Part shown: positions 22,936 to 35,600 of the stretch, one piece after another
Layout: each line of letters starts with the position of its first letter
Numbering within the stretch: the first letter of the stretch is position 1
Assembly: GCA_025449115.1 (NCBI GenBank)
Contig: JAHLKC010000095.1
Coordinates: 1-64,000 of the forward strand
Length of the DNA: 64,000 nt
Direction: 5' to 3'
Source of the DNA: Chytridium lagenaria
Lineage: Eukaryota > Chytridiomycota > Chytridiomycetes > Chytridiales > Chytridiaceae
The notes under the pieces: model-generated
Told to the model about the DNA's origin: nothing
Database searches by the model: none
Seen by the model: the letters and a program-made list of their open reading frames with translations, nothing else
Position numbers and translations under genes: made by a program

Positions 22936-23332
22936 TTTTACGAATGTTTCGAAGTTTAACTACCTCGTTCGTGATGAGACAAAAGGCAACGATCAGAGTG
23001 GTCAGGAACTGGAACTCGGTCCTTTCTCCCTTTTTAGTTTCCAGTCACGGCGCCGTGATGAGATGCACGAGCTTTTACGTCCTGATGACGGCGGTGACGG
23101 TGCTTAGGAATTGCTAAAACAAAAATAAATAATAAATGAACCGTCCACAAACGCCAGCCAGTCAGACGCCATCAGGGCTGGTCTTTCTGTATTCTGCCGT
23201 AGAAAAAAAACAACAAACGGGTAAAACGGGTGGGCAGCAGCGGCGTGCTCGCATGAGACATGAAAAACCCCCCAAACAGAGAGACAGGCAGGCAAACGTC
23301 CATGCAAAAAGTCAATAGGATAGCGGCATCGA
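22936..23332. promoter_or_regulatory. Promoter region of the transporter
   Basis: About 400 bp between the transporter start and the stop codon of the hydrolase upstream of it on the same strand. No conserved coding potential. No individual promoter element could be named. Confidence 0.35.
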
Positions 23333-24729
23333 TCACAACTTTGCTGTCACCTCCTCCCTCCAAAACTCTTCAATCTTTTCAAAGTAGCCCTCCTGCACAC
23401 ACGTGTCATTATGCATGCCATTCGCAAACTCCACCCAACGCACACCCTTTGCGTCTTCCTCTTTTGATTTCAAGGAAACACCTCGTGCTGTTTTTGCGGC
23501 CTCGGTGAGTTTGATCATTTGTTTTTGAGGAATAAGTTCGTCCTTTTTGCCTGAAAGGAGGAGGATGGGGATGGTAGAGGGTATCTTTGTGATGGCAACT
23601 TCAGAGTCCCAGACTTGGTGGCAAAGGAAGGTGAAGTAGGCGGCGACGGGCATAACGTGAGGGATGAGCTTGCGCTGGATAGTAAGGTATAGAGTGTTTT
23701 TTTTTACAAAGAAAAGGTTGTTAGAACTATCAGTTCATGGCGATGAGCATGAAAAGAAAATCAATAATGCTTACAATGCTGAGGAATGTGTTTCGACAAT
23801 AAGGGCGGCAACTTTGGTGGGGTTTTTGTGAACGAGGTCAATAGCAACGGCACCGCCGATAGATTGGCCATACACAACGACCTTTGTCTTTCCAAACTGT
23901 GGGTGGTTAGTGATCCAGTCCAAAGCAGTTTGCGCGTCAATCTTGATTCCCTTCTCGGATGGCTCGCCTTCACTGAGGCCGTAACTAACATTAAGGAATT
24001 TTTGTGAGCCAACGAGAAAACAGCAGAGAGCTCCAAAACTTAGCAACTTGCAAGCGCTAGGACCCGGAAGAGAAAAGATGATAGAAAAAACGACAAACTC
24101 CTACTCACCCTCTATACGACAACATAAATACATTACACCTCAACTTGTGATAAAACACATGCGCAATCGGAAGTCGATGTCCCATGTTCCCCGCATTTGC
24201 ATGAAGATACAGCAATGTCGTGTTCGAAATCCATCCTCTGTCGTGTGGGTTCCTCTGAACCTCATCCCTTCCATAGCTGCGTCCACCTCTGGGTTGCGGG
24301 ACATGCTGTTGCGGATGGCGTAAGCGCGGATCTTGACACCGTCGGGTGTTGTAAGGGTGAGATCCTCAAAGTCAGGCATCCTCATTTGGTCGGGCCTTGC
24401 CACCACGGTCCGTGATCCATGGGGAAGCGAAGCCATGTCTATAGGGTAAGGCATGCATTTCGAGAACATAAGGGACGACCGCATTCCATTCCATTTCAAC
24501 AAGCGATTCAAATGGTTAGATTGATGACAGTGCAGAAATGAGATCGTGAAGCACCAATAGGTAAGGACAGTAGATGAAAAATGCAAAGTAAAAGGAACCC
24601 CAACGCACAGATCAAGTTGCTCTGAAACTTCCACAGCATAAAGACGCCACCCGCCATGATGACGGCCGCCGTATTGATCAGCGTCTCCATGCCCCACGGC
24701 AACGGCACGTCAAACACAAACAGTAGCAT
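23333..24729 (-). CDS. ABHD13/BEM46-type alpha/beta hydrolase
   Basis: Alpha/beta hydrolase of the ABHD13/BEM46 group. The N-terminus begins MLLFVFDVPLPWGMETLINT, with a membrane anchor (AAVIMAGGVFMLWKFQ). The body has TLLYLHANAGNMGHRLPIA, LSYRGYGLSEGEPSEKGI, the nucleophile elbow VVVYGQSIGGAVAID (Ser), ALIVENTFLSIRKLIP, ILLLSGKKDELIP (acid Asp) and FANGMHNDTC (His). The complete Ser-Asp-His triad and the HxN oxyanion segment argue for an active enzyme. The physiological substrate of this family is uncertain. BEM46 proteins sit at ER or plasma membrane and affect polarity in other fungi. A frame change is needed between RGTHTTEDG and SNTTLLYL near 24225. The gene is head-to-head with the UPF0193 gene, with 128 bp between the starts. 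Confidence 0.85.
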
Positions 24730-24857
24730 CTCCTCGTCCCGTTATGTCGTGTGTGTAAATCAAGGTGTCCGTTGTCCGTGTCGTTGGTTGTTGTTTGGCC
24801 TTCGTCTCCTCCTTCAAAGCAAAATAATTTTTGGGCTTTGGGACTCACGACAAAACC
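24730..24857. promoter_or_regulatory. 128-bp bidirectional promoter
   Basis: This is the only non-coding DNA between the ATG of the minus-strand hydrolase (24729) and the ATG of the plus-strand UPF0193-like gene (24858), so both promoters must fit here or reach into coding sequence. No TATA-like box is obvious. Confidence 0.5.
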
Positions 24858-26184
24858 ATGTGGAAAGCACCACCCACGCCAGATACTTTGACGCACCCAC
24901 CGGCACTCTCCTCAACGCCAATTCAAAGGCATCATCTCCATCGTGCAGATATCGCTCCATCATCCGCCAGATCCAATGCCGGGGGCTCATCGAGGAACGT
25001 TCCTCCAAGCGTTGCAGGAAGCTCTGTAGGTGGTGGTCGCAAGGTCACCACTCCACCGTTTCGCACAGGAATGTCGTCAAGAGGTCCTCCATCCGTCGCT
25101 GAGTCTATGGCAAGTGAAGCGCTTCTCAGTGCGGATACTCGTGCGCTTTTCAAGAGTGAGTTTGGGGACACGAAGGTTCCATTTTGGCCCTCCTAACCTT
25201 GTCAACCCGTCTTTTTTTTTTGGCAGACATGATGCGAGCCTCGAAACTCACCTTACGCAGCACGATTCCTCGACATCTTGTAAAAGGTATTTTAAACCCA
25301 CATTTATTCTCTATTATCGTCTTCAACCTTAATGTTGTTTTTTTTTTTTTGCATTCACTTCATCCCCATTATGTGCTGCTCCTTGCCGAAAAGACGGTTA
25401 CTCCCTCCCCTCAACGCCCCAACCCGGCATGACAGGCCGCATGTCCGTCGAACCCAGTGAAGGTTCAATATCTCTCCCTCCGATGACCGGCCCGTCGCAA
25501 AGCCTTTAACCACGTCGCATCCGGTCGTCCCTCGATTCGCACAATGACAACCATCATGGATTCAGGAGCCTTAGACGCAGAACCGTTTCGACCGAAAGCG
25601 TCCAGTTGAGTCCCTTCTTGTCTCCACTTCACCGTCTTACTTGTTTGCTTTTAGAAAACTTGGAACCCGAAAAACGGGAAACTACAGTGGCTTATGGAAA
25701 GCAATGGCGCAAAATTGGAGGAAGGCCCACACGATGAGGAAAAGGAAAAACCAAAACGCGAAAAGGAAGAAGATCTCGATGAATTTAAAATGGGTATTTC
25801 TAATTACCCTCGATTCAGTTCTAAAAGTAATCATTGTTTTCAGTTTTTTGAAGAAATCCAAGAACGCCGTCAATGGCTCGACGACATGATCGCCCTTGGT
25901 CACGGTGAACCCTACAAACGTCAAATCCAGCAAGAAATGCACTTGTAAGTGCCCTTGCCGCTTCTTCCATTACTTACTTCCCATCATCAGCGTCTTCGTC
26001 GTCTTGAAGATATTGACAAGGAACGTTCAAGCAAGGATAAAATCCTGTTTGCATCCGCTCAACAACCTCCACGTGTTCCCATAACAAAAGCAAAGAAGTC
26101 GAAGCGGCGATGGGGATTTCGCCTGTGGAGGGGATGAGGAATCTGGAGGTGCCTGAGTCGGTGGCGGCGGTGTCGGCTGAATGA
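24858..26184 (+). CDS. UPF0193/EVG1-like flagellar-associated protein
   Basis: The start MWKAPPTPDTLTHPPALSST follows CAAAACC. A Ser/Pro/Gly-rich exon splices at about 25161 into MMRASKLTLRSTIPRHLVKD, then GYSLPSTPQPG. Later exons give TWNPKNGKLQWLMESNGAKL, an acidic/basic stretch (KPKREKEEDLDEFKM), then FFEEIQERRQWLDDMIALGH, GEPYKRQIQQEMHL, RLRRLEDIDKERS and a tail ending in ESVAAVSAE. The E-I-Q-E-R-R-x-(F/W)-L-x-x-M-x-x-L-G-x-G-x-x-Y block followed by E-I/M..RLR.LE.ID is the UPF0193 (C22orf23/EVG1) signature as I know it. That family is found mainly in organisms with cilia. Reading-frame joins near 25470-25540, 25947 and 26098 are not clean, so the intron model is provisional. Confidence 0.6.
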
Positions 26185-26523
26185 TCCATCCCTCCTTATA
26201 TTACTCCTTTCTTTTGCTGTAAAGATTATAATTTTTTGAAACTGCGTTAAAACATCAACCTTTTGCCTGAAGTAATAAGCTTATGGAGATTTTACGATAA
26301 AAGTAAAAAGAGGCCATCCGCCTGTTTATTCATTCTACATGAGAAAAGGTGCACGAGAACGTTTTAAAAACCCAGGGGAAAATAATAAAATAAACAGCTA
26401 TTTAATGATAAATGCTTGTCGTCAAGACAAAAAAGGGATGAATGATGGAGCCTCAGCTCATAATAGATAATTGAAAATGCAAAAAGGACAAAAAAAAGCA
26501 AAGTAATAGGAAGAGATCCAGAG
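26185..26523. other. Convergent 3' region
   Basis: A/T-rich DNA between two convergent genes. No gene seen. Confidence 0.5.
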
Positions 26524-29500
26524 TCAAAAAATAAAATCATGAGAAAAACAAAAGGTCGATATCAAAATACGTGGAGCGGAATCTATCACGCTCAATTTGG
26601 CAATAAGATATGAAAACGGGGAAATAGAAAGATAAAACGGGAGTTCGCAACATAAAAAGTCGTGTTTTAAGCTTCGGACGCCCAAGCTCCAGATAACCTC
26701 TTCATCAACAACGTCATCCCCCGGCGTTTGCGACACTGCCGACGCCCCCGTCCCAAATCTTCCTTCATCTATCGCCTTCTCCCCCTCCTCCTTCTTCTTC
26801 CCCTTCCTTATCCCACTCAACCTTTTTGAAATCGACGACCCCGACGACGACCCCGTCCACGTCCTCTTCATCCTCGCACCAAGTGGGACTCGACTTTCCT
26901 TACATCCATCGAAGGTCGACGATCTAACGACGTTTGATCAGGGTTCACAAGCACAGGCGCGCCGCCTTTGAAGCCTCCTAATGGGATAGGAGCGTCTGGA
27001 TGAGATCGGAGGGACGTCACAGAATCCGCGTGAGAGAGACGTGGTTCCTCAGATTCAGCGGTAGGCTTTGATCGTTCAACGTATGTCGACGTCTCGCCCA
27101 AGACGTAAACGAGAGATCCAAGGTAGGATTCGTTTCCCAGGCTTCATCGTCGAATAATGAGGTATTGGGACCATCAATAATGGCTTCATTCTCGTCGCCA
27201 GGATCATCCGAAAATTCTTCGATAGGAATGCGTTCTTTAACGGCTTGCGTGAATTGTGAGTCTGGGTTAGTGAGCACTAGATGAGCCACGGATGGTAAGA
27301 GAGGAACGGCGAGGACTGGCGGGCGTTACGGTTTCGTCTTGACGTCATCATGCTGAACTAGATTTTGTTCAGAAATCTCTGCGGCATGAGGCATAATCAT
27401 TGGCACAATATCGTCACTCTCGGTGGGGACCATAGGCTCATCCATATCAACCTTCGCCCTGACATGTGAAATTTCAGCAATCACCTCACTCTTCGTCATC
27501 TCCAATCCATCTTCTTTGCCCAGATCCCCACCTTTCTCACCTCTTTTTATGGTCTCCAATTCACCCATACCCCTTTTCACAGTCCCTTCCTCCCTCCCCC
27601 TCACTGTCCTCTCCGACAACTTCCTCTCCACCTCCCGTCCTCTGGTACTCCCCACAGCCTCCGATGCCAACGTATCCACCGACTCGGCAACGTACTAAAC
27701 ATGGATACATCATCCCTTGCTGTCTCCAACACGATCGCATTCGCCACCATCGCCATGGCCTGCGTTCCAGCTTGATACGAACTTGGCCGCGTTTGCCATC
27801 GTTCCCTTGGAGGCTCTTGACGCGTTGCAGAGGTTGAGCGTGGGTTATCGACTTGTGGTATAGTCGAAGGCCCGACAATTAACGACGAAGCTCGAATGTG
27901 CGGTGAGCCCTCTACCTAATTCCGGTGTCCCGGGTCTCTCCCCATCATCCAACCACGGCAATGCCCTATCCTGCCCCACTTTTATCCCCAAACTCTGCAC
28001 CGAGTTCCGTTCGGCACCAGTTGGCGACAAAGGCGGCGAGGATGTCGGTCGCTTCGGTGATGTATCATGAAACGCTGACCAAGGCGGTATAGACGCCCTC
28101 GGGCTTTGCGATAACGCATTGGGAGCAACTGGTGGAGGTAGAAATGAATTCGTTGAAAAGCACTGACGCTCGGAATGATGACGCCGAACCCGCTATAGAC
28201 GGAGATGATGACCGTGAGCCAGGAGGAAGGTTCGATACCAATAGCACAGAAGCAAGCGGCGGAACTCCCTGAGGTGGTAGAACTAGCGGTACAACAGGAA
28301 CTGGTTCTGTCGCCACAATGTAAGCGGCAGGAATCGGCGGAGGAACAGGCACAAAGTCTGCTTGTCCAGTGATATCTCTGCTATCACTCTTTCTCATCCC
28401 AAGGTCTTGCAACGCCACATCCTCATCCCTCCTAATGCTCCTTGCATCTCCGCTGTTCCTCCAATGCAGCATCCCCCCAAACCCAACGGGCTTCTCCTTA
28501 AGATAGCTATCAAGTCCCTCCACATCATAATCCACAGGTTCAGGCCTCATAATTTTCACCGTACTCCTACTCCTCCTGGATTTCTTGCGACTCATGGCCC
28601 GCTTTAAAATACCCATGATGGTTTCACTGTCTCTCTTGGACCCACTTTGTTGCTGCGAAAAAGTTAACATGATAGCTTGAAAATATTAACCCACCTTAAT
28701 CTCCGTCCCAGACAAGATTTTCGCACCTTCCCCGTCGCTCACTAAGAATCCCGAATCATCTCTCGTCGCAGGTGAAGCAGTCACAGGCGAGTTCACCATA
28801 CCCGTAACCACAACCCCCTCAACCTTCTGTAAAGGCGGCGGAACAACCACTCTCGGTTGCGCCATAAAGCTACTCACATGACTCGCATTACTAGGAGGTC
28901 TCGGTGGATGAACCACACTGATCCTGTGATTCAGCGACGACCCCAAACTCGTATACGACTGAGCATGATGCAAAAGCGGTGTCTTGCTACCTCTTCCAGA
29001 ACGAGGGTCAATGGACGCTGAGGAAGGTGCGGGCAGCGGAGTTTCCATGATACCTCTCTCGTCGCCTTCATCAGGGCGGGAAGTCGATACCCCTGACATG
29101 GCGGAAAACGAGACCCCAGAAAGAACTTTCGTCCACCTGCTTTGTGATCGGTCATCACCGTTACCAGCCTCATTCCTAGTCTGTGAAACAGGATCGATAG
29201 ACATAGCCGATGAACTCCTGAAGGACCCTCTACTCTTGCTATCCTCCGCAGTCTCCCTAATTCTAAACCCGGCCGTCACAACATTAAACACGCCACACCC
29301 TATGAACGCGATAACGACCACCATCTGCACTCCGACAAAACTCCATCCAGCAACATTCACCGTTGACGATTCGGCTGGACTGCGTTTGGATTCGCTGATG
29401 ACGTATGGGAAGATGAGGCCAGTCGAGACGCAGCGTGTGAAAGATAGGAGGATGGCTAAGACATTACCGATGGGGCGGGAATAGGGGGTGAAAGCGAGAA

Positions 29501-31960
29501 TGCAGGCGAGGTGGAGGGCTTCGATGACGACGACGATAGAGATTTGGAGAATAGGGTTGCGAATGCCTCCAATCATAAGAGCGATGATAGTACGGTGAGC
29601 AAATGGTAAGATGAAGAAGAAAAGTGTTGACGGTTTCTGGTAGAAAAAGATATAATTAGCACAGGGCATCGAGAAAGGGATTGAGGAAAAGAAAAAAATG
29701 GTGTACTCACGTAAGACGCGTAAAGACTTCCGAATCTAATAAAGGCACAATTAGCAATTAAGGTAAAGAAAAACAGGTAATGGAACTATTTTAAACAACA
29801 CAAAAGCAACAGCCATTATTGCAGGAAGGTCTTACTTGATCAAGTTTGATTTCTCGGTAAACAACCTTTCATTCGGCACAACCCTCATCACCCTCACAAT
29901 CAACAAAAAGAGCGCCACAAACGTCCCCAAGACAATCACACTCGCCAACAATAGCATCTGCCATCTTGGTGAAGCCAGCATCGAAGAAACCTGCAGCTCA
30001 TGGAACGAAAAAACCAAGATTGGGAAAAATGCTACAATATAAATCTGAAGAATAAGACCTAATAAAAGATAATTAATATAGAGTTGGGGAAGACGGGGTG
30101 AGGTACTTACCCCAAAAATGCAACCACAACCACCTCAACCATCTCCGAAACCCTAACGCTCTCTCCCTATCAACTTCGTCCTTCTCCAATCTCGCTCCCA
30201 CCATCCCCACGGTAGACCCGGTCTCAAGTTTTCCCCATCATCTGTGGCGTATCTGAAACTCGCCAAACTCCCCATCCCAGACGCCGGACGCGAAGGAACG
30301 GGGGTTGATGTGCGTATAGATGATGAGCGAGATTTCGGATGGGTGACGGACCAACGGACCCATAGGAAACCGGATGGGATGAGGACGGCAAAGACGAGAC
30401 AGGTGAAAAGGGTTATGCCGAGGGAGAGGAGAAGGGTAGAACCTAGAGCGGTGCCGCCGGACGAAAGGTGGGATATAGAGTCCACAACAAAGCGATCTAT
30501 CCCGAGAGAAGGTGTAGGCGCAATGTTTGGACCTGCTGTAGCAGTGACAGGAAAGGATGTAAATGTAGGAGCAGCCGTGGATGTTGGTATAATGGCAGAG
30601 CTGATAGTTCCAGTTGGTTCAAGATCTTGCGGACGTCTTGGGATTAAACGTAACCTTGAAGCAAAAGTCCCTTCAAATGGCGGCCCACCACCATTAGCGC
30701 AGTACTCTGGCCCAACCCCACAGTACCCACTAACAGAGCAGCAGTATCCCACGATATTGCAAATTCCCATTGACCCCGGAGCATCAGGTGAGCAAGGTGT
30801 TAAAGCTTGTGTAGGTACGGTTCCAAGGAAAGAAGTAGTTGATGAGGCCACATCGATTGAGGTTGTTGTAGAAGTCGGTAGAGAGGATGAGGTCGTATTT
30901 AAAGGTCCTGCGCTATTCGAAACAGTAGATCCACCCAAATTTTGGATGGAAATTGCAGCACGGTCAACACCGAGGTACCCGAAAAGGAAAAGAAACCAGC
31001 TGTAAGTCCTGACGAGATCGAAATGATGGCGAGGGAATTGAACAACGATCATGCCAAGCGCTCCAATGAATTGGAAATAAAGAAGAACGTCGATGAATGT
31101 CGGAAAGGGTGTGCGTGGGTAAAGGGAATCTTTTTCAGCGGATGCGAGGGTAAGGGAGACACCGCCTGTAGGTGAGAGCTCGAAATGTGTGGTTTCGGAT
31201 TTGCGAAGGACAACATGCCATGCAATGGATGCAACCAGTGATATGGCAAGAGTAATGGATGTCAAGACGATGGTGATGATGGAAATATTTGAAAGGGGTT
31301 CGGCTACGTGATGGTTAGCCCAAAAGAAAACCTCGACAGAACTCACAAAAGCTAGATAATGGAGGTTGAAGTGGGATATTCCAGCAGCCAAATAAATCCG
31401 TTGCATTCGCTTGATCAAGCTCCCAAAGCGCAACAATAAGCAGTCGAGAAGGGGCTGTACGTATAGATGTTTCATTGACAGGAAATAACTTTAAAGCATA
31501 TTAGTCCAAATTTCAAACACTGACCAACAGAAAAGGTCACCTCACCATCGACAGGGATATATTGGAATTCGCACGAAGCGGACATTGCGTAAGACCACAT
31601 AGATTATACGTAACAATCGTCCGGTTCCCCAACCCCAGCGTAACTTTAAACACAGTTCAGTATATCCCTCTTAAACTCAAGCACTCACCAAACCCTTTCG
31701 AGAATGCCTCCATCACTGTCACCCCAACCATCACCGTCGTATTCTGTCCCGCACTTTCCCCAGACAACAAAACATCCCAAGTTGCATTGTTGCTACCAAA
31801 CAGTCAGCGAAAAACAAGAGAAGCGAGACGCTTACAGTGCAACAGACGATCGTGATGGTCTCCGACACAGAGACGTGACATCTACATCAACCGTGACCTG
31901 CCCCACCACCACCGTCGCCAATGCGATGAGGAGCAGTCTCCATGTAACTGGATATCGCAT
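26524..31960 (-). CDS. TRP/Flc-like channel with chitin-binding motif
   Basis: Fungal TRP-like (Flc/Pkd2-type) membrane protein. The start MRYPVTWRLLLIALATVVVG (31960) is a signal peptide. A luminal N-terminal domain follows in small exons (TWDVLLSGESAGQNTTVMVG, TIVTYNLCGLTQCPLRANSN, PSRLLIVALWELDQANATDL). Next come TM1 (SIITIVLTSITLAISLVASI), a cytoplasmic loop, and TM2 with the family motif LLYFQFIGALGMIVVQFP...YSWFLFLFGYL. The TM2-TM3 loop is Thr/Ser-rich and contains a hevein-like motif at about 30,690-30,790 (C-S-P..GICN..GYCCSVSGYCGVGPEYC). More helices follow (GTALGSTLLLSLGITLFTCL; PRWQMLLLASVIVLGTFVAL; PFAHRTIIALMIGGIRNPIL; GWSFVGVQMVVVIAFIGCGV). The C-terminal tail (26.5-29.2 kb) is long, Ser/Pro-rich, probably cytoplasmic and split by uncertain splices, so the 3' end is approximate (a stop near 26666 in another frame is also possible). 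Confidence 0.75.
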
Positions 31961-32919
31961 AAGAATATCCTTTGAGTCTACTGATGCGACAGTTGAAAGG
32001 AATTAGACAACGATCGTTATCACTATGCTCTAAAAGAAGACCCTGCAACACATGCTTTCAACCCAACAACATCGCATCCCCTCGCATGCATTATAATGGT
32101 GTTTTGGTTCGGTGTAGGTTTCCGGACATCCTCGGCCGCCGCCAATCTCAATCTGTAGCAAAAAAACAGCCTAACTCACCTAATTTGAGTATATGATGTC
32201 TACGAAGTATGCTAATTCAAGCCTTGCAAGAAAGACGGATCAAGCTTTATGCATTCTTCCAACACCCTCAAAGAACAGAACCTCAACGAAACGTGACAAA
32301 GGTGAAGATCGCCACCAACAAATGTCCCACCCACAAAACCTCACGAGCTCAAGTAGATGTATAAAAGGAAGCGATGACGACGACGTCAATATGCTATAGG
32401 AATGTAGAAGACGGAGAATGCCGGTGCGTGGGGTATACGTGCAGTGACGGATGACGGACGGCGGTGACGATGAAGGGTGGCCGGTAAGTGTTTTGTCAAA
32501 AGAGAAAACTTAATGGATTTCTCGTTGGAACAGATTTTGTTGAACAACCTGCGCACAAGCCACGGCGTACGTGCGGCAAAAAATCAGTCATTCGCAGTCA
32601 GTCAGTCAGCCCCACCTTTTCCTCTCCTCACGCCAGCCAGCGAGCTAGACGCGAATATCCCGCCCGTCATTCATCACGTAAACTCTTTTGCGTATTTCGC
32701 GTCTTTTAAGGTTGATTACACTTTGTTTCGCTTTTATTGATGTAGTGCTGCACGCGTCAGGATCAAGAGCGTACATACAAAGGAGAACAGCATCGCGTAG
32801 AAAAAATGGTGTTGGTTGGATTGTTTTGGAGTTATCGGTGAATGAGGCAGTACATGAAGAAAAAAGAGGTGCATGCAATAAAATAAAAGTATCATGACTT
32901 GGATGTAAAACAGGAGAAC
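31961..32919. other. Intergenic: promoter of the channel gene
   Basis: About 960 bp upstream of the channel and downstream of the subtilase. Four tandem CAGT units occur at about 32596-32612. No recognisable gene. Confidence 0.45.
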
Positions 32920-34818
32920 TTAAAACCTGATCTGGTTCTCAGCCTGCGAGTCAACAATAGTCTCGTCCTCCTCCTCATCGTCTGAAGCAAAGACATTTTC
33001 CTCAAGGAACAAGAGACGGTTCTGTTCAGGACCTCCAGCCCATGTTGGGATCCCCTTGATGACGTCACGGTGGGCGCTCTCAACAAGGTGTTTCTTGAGA
33101 TCTTCGGGGGCGTAAGCAGAGAACTCGGCAAAAGAGCTGAGAGCGGCGAGGACACCAGCAGTGTGAGGGGAGGCCTATTGAGTTCTGTGAGTCATTGCGT
33201 GTGTGAAATGATTCTTACCATAGAGGTACCAGACAAGGTGGCGGTGGCGTTAGGGCTGCCGATCCAGGTGGAGAGGACGTTGTATCCGGGGCCAAAAACG
33301 TCAGTGCACCTCCCGTGGTTACTAAAGTAGGCCATGGTGTCAGTGGAAGTGGTGGCACCGACGGTGACGGCGAGAGCGGAGGCGGCGGGAGAGTAGTCAC
33401 AAGCGTCATCACCAGAGTTACCAGCAGCGACAGCCTAAAAGACATATAAAAGATTTTAGTGGCTAAATAATACCATACCAAAAAAAGAAGCAGGGCATAA
33501 GAGAGTGAGAAAGAAAAAAGAACTACTTACAAAGTGAATCCCAGACTGAACGGCGACATCCACCGCCCTATCAAGAGCAGGCGAGCTCCCACCTCCCAAC
33601 GACATATTCGCAACACTCTTAACAATAGCCTTGGCGTCTCTCTTTGAGGCATTCGCGACATCGGCGATATGACGATCGACGACCCACTCCACACCCTTGA
33701 TCACATCAGAGAGCGTGCCAGAGCCGTTAGAGCGGAGGACCTAAGACAATAGGGTTAGATCAAAAGTGTAGAGGTGGGGAGAGTTTTGTACCTTGACGGC
33801 AACAATCTTGGCGCTCTTGGCGACACCGAAACGTTTTCCGGCAATGGTACCGGCGCAGTGGGTGCCTGTTTAATACAAGTAAAAAGATTAGGAAAAGCAC
33901 AGCAAAAACGAATACAGCGACGAAGCAAATGCGAATAAGAAAGCTTGCTCACCGTGCCCATTCCCATCGACATCCTGATCCCCAGCCGGGACAGTGATTC
34001 CCCAACTCGCCCTCCCCTCGAAATCCTTATGTCCGACAAAGACACCTGTATCAATAACATACACAACAACGCCTTCACCAGCTCCCTCACGGTACACGTA
34101 TTCAGATTGAGTTTCTGGAGTCTTGGGAAGGGCCTTGTGCGAGATCCGGGCAAGACCCCATGGAGCATCCTTTTGGGCAATGAGGGAGGCGTCTTGAATG
34201 TAGTCGACGGACATGATTTGGTCTTGTTCGATGTGGGCGATGAGAGGGTTGGTGCGGAGAAGGGAAAGGGTTGTGGGGGAGAAGCGGCCGCTGTAAAAAA
34301 GTGATATGAGGTGTTAGACACTATATTTGAATATATGATATGGAGACGAGAGTGATGCTCATAATGTGGGTGGGATGCTCAACAGCTAGCGACGTTTTCG
34401 GCACCATTTAGCAATGAGCACTCATTGCTGAAACGCGTTTGAAAGACGGCATCACCGGAAGACGGGATCGACCGCGACTCTGGGGGTAAAGAACTCACCT
34501 GTATCCCTTAAACACCCCTCCAACATCAAAAGTCCTCTCCATGAAATCCTCCTGTCCTTCCCCCGAAAACACATTCGCCCACGCCATTCTCTCCGCCAAC
34601 CACATATGATGCACAACCATATCAACTTCCTCCACGCCCTCCTTCAACACCACAATCCATCGATCCGCAATCGTTTTCCCGTTGGTCTTGATGAGGGGCG
34701 CAACGTGGGCGGTGGTGGAATGACTTGTACGGCTACGGTGATTGATGTGAGGGAGGTGATGGGTGGGGAGAGATAAAGCTGCTGAGATGAAGGTGACGAG
34801 GAGGATAGGGAGACGCAT
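32920..34818 (-). CDS. Secreted proteinase-K-type subtilisin (S8A)
   Basis: Complete subtilase. [18 protein letters not shown] is the signal peptide. An I9 propeptide follows ([20 protein letters not shown] ... [16 protein letters not shown]). The catalytic domain starts near [13 protein letters not shown] and contains the Asp in [19 protein letters not shown], the His in [14 protein letters not shown] (split by an intron after GNGH), the oxyanion Asn in [19 protein letters not shown] and the Ser in [20 protein letters not shown]. Introns fall close to the catalytic motifs: after GNGH, before the AVAAGN strand and between GTSM and ASPH. The C-terminus is acidic ([14 protein letters not shown]) and ends QIRF. 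I see no frame disruption, unlike many neighbours. Family members are secreted or vacuolar broad-specificity endopeptidases. In chytrids such enzymes are often secreted for nutrition. Confidence 0.93.
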
Positions 34819-35600
34819 GATGAGGTTCTGGGGGAGTAGGGGATGAGGAGGTAGGAAGGGCGGGGGGGAAGCCTCTGTGATGACCTTTATGTAGAGGCAG
34901 GGAATTAGAAGAGCGCCGGACGTTGAATTGCGTTCCGTTACTCCTTTGTAAAGTAGTATGGCTGGGCCTCTTATGAGAAATGACTACCTATGATGACGCC
35001 CCACCCAAGATATGGGTGGGGCCAGCTGGTGTTGTCGGAGTTTTTGGGGTGTCGGAGTTCTTGAGGCTCGTATTTATTAAAGTGGGTCAGATGCTGAGGT
35101 GGTCGTTCCTATATTTTACGCGTTTACGCCTTCTGTGGGTGGGCAGCGGGCTGGCAAGTTGGCCACCAGCGGTGTCTTATGGAGGCCGTCGTCATAACGC
35201 CGCATGACAATCTCAAGACTCGAGTTATGAACAGACGGCGCGCACACCTGTGTTATCACTCCCTGTGCACGTCTTAAAAAAAGAGCCACAATGCCGCCTC
35301 CCATTCACTGCTTACTTGCTGTGGATGGGCAGACAGTCATCTACGAACATGACGTACCGCCAATTACCTAGTACACTTAACTGGTGTATTTTCCCATCTT
35401 TTTTCTACCGCAAGACACCGCATTCCTCGTGTTAACCCTCAACCTTTTCAGATTACAGCCAATTTCTCCGCATCGTTTTGCTATGCCCTCTTGACATTTG
35501 TGTATTTATTTGTGACAAAAACAAGCAATTCTTCCGCACCCACTGGTCCATAGATTTGCCTCCGCATTTTTTCAAAAGCAAGAAATCCCATCACTCCACA
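34819..35600. promoter_or_regulatory. Divergent promoter region
   Basis: 780 bp between the subtilase start (minus) and the small membrane protein start (plus). Short frames here (for example 34980-35207) have no supporting features. A C/G-rich tract (GGAAGGGCGGGGGGGAAGCC) sits at about 34855-34874. Confidence 0.4.

Noticed and set aside
28984..29484. 166-residue plus-strand open frame
   Set aside because: Antisense to the channel's last helices and tail. No independent family signal.
30244..31005. 253-residue plus-strand open frame
   Set aside because: It is the complement of the channel gene's extracellular loop. The minus strand has the clear channel and chitin-binding motifs.
34980..35207. 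75-residue plus frame in the divergent promoter
   Set aside because: No domain, and it sits in the promoter of two genes.
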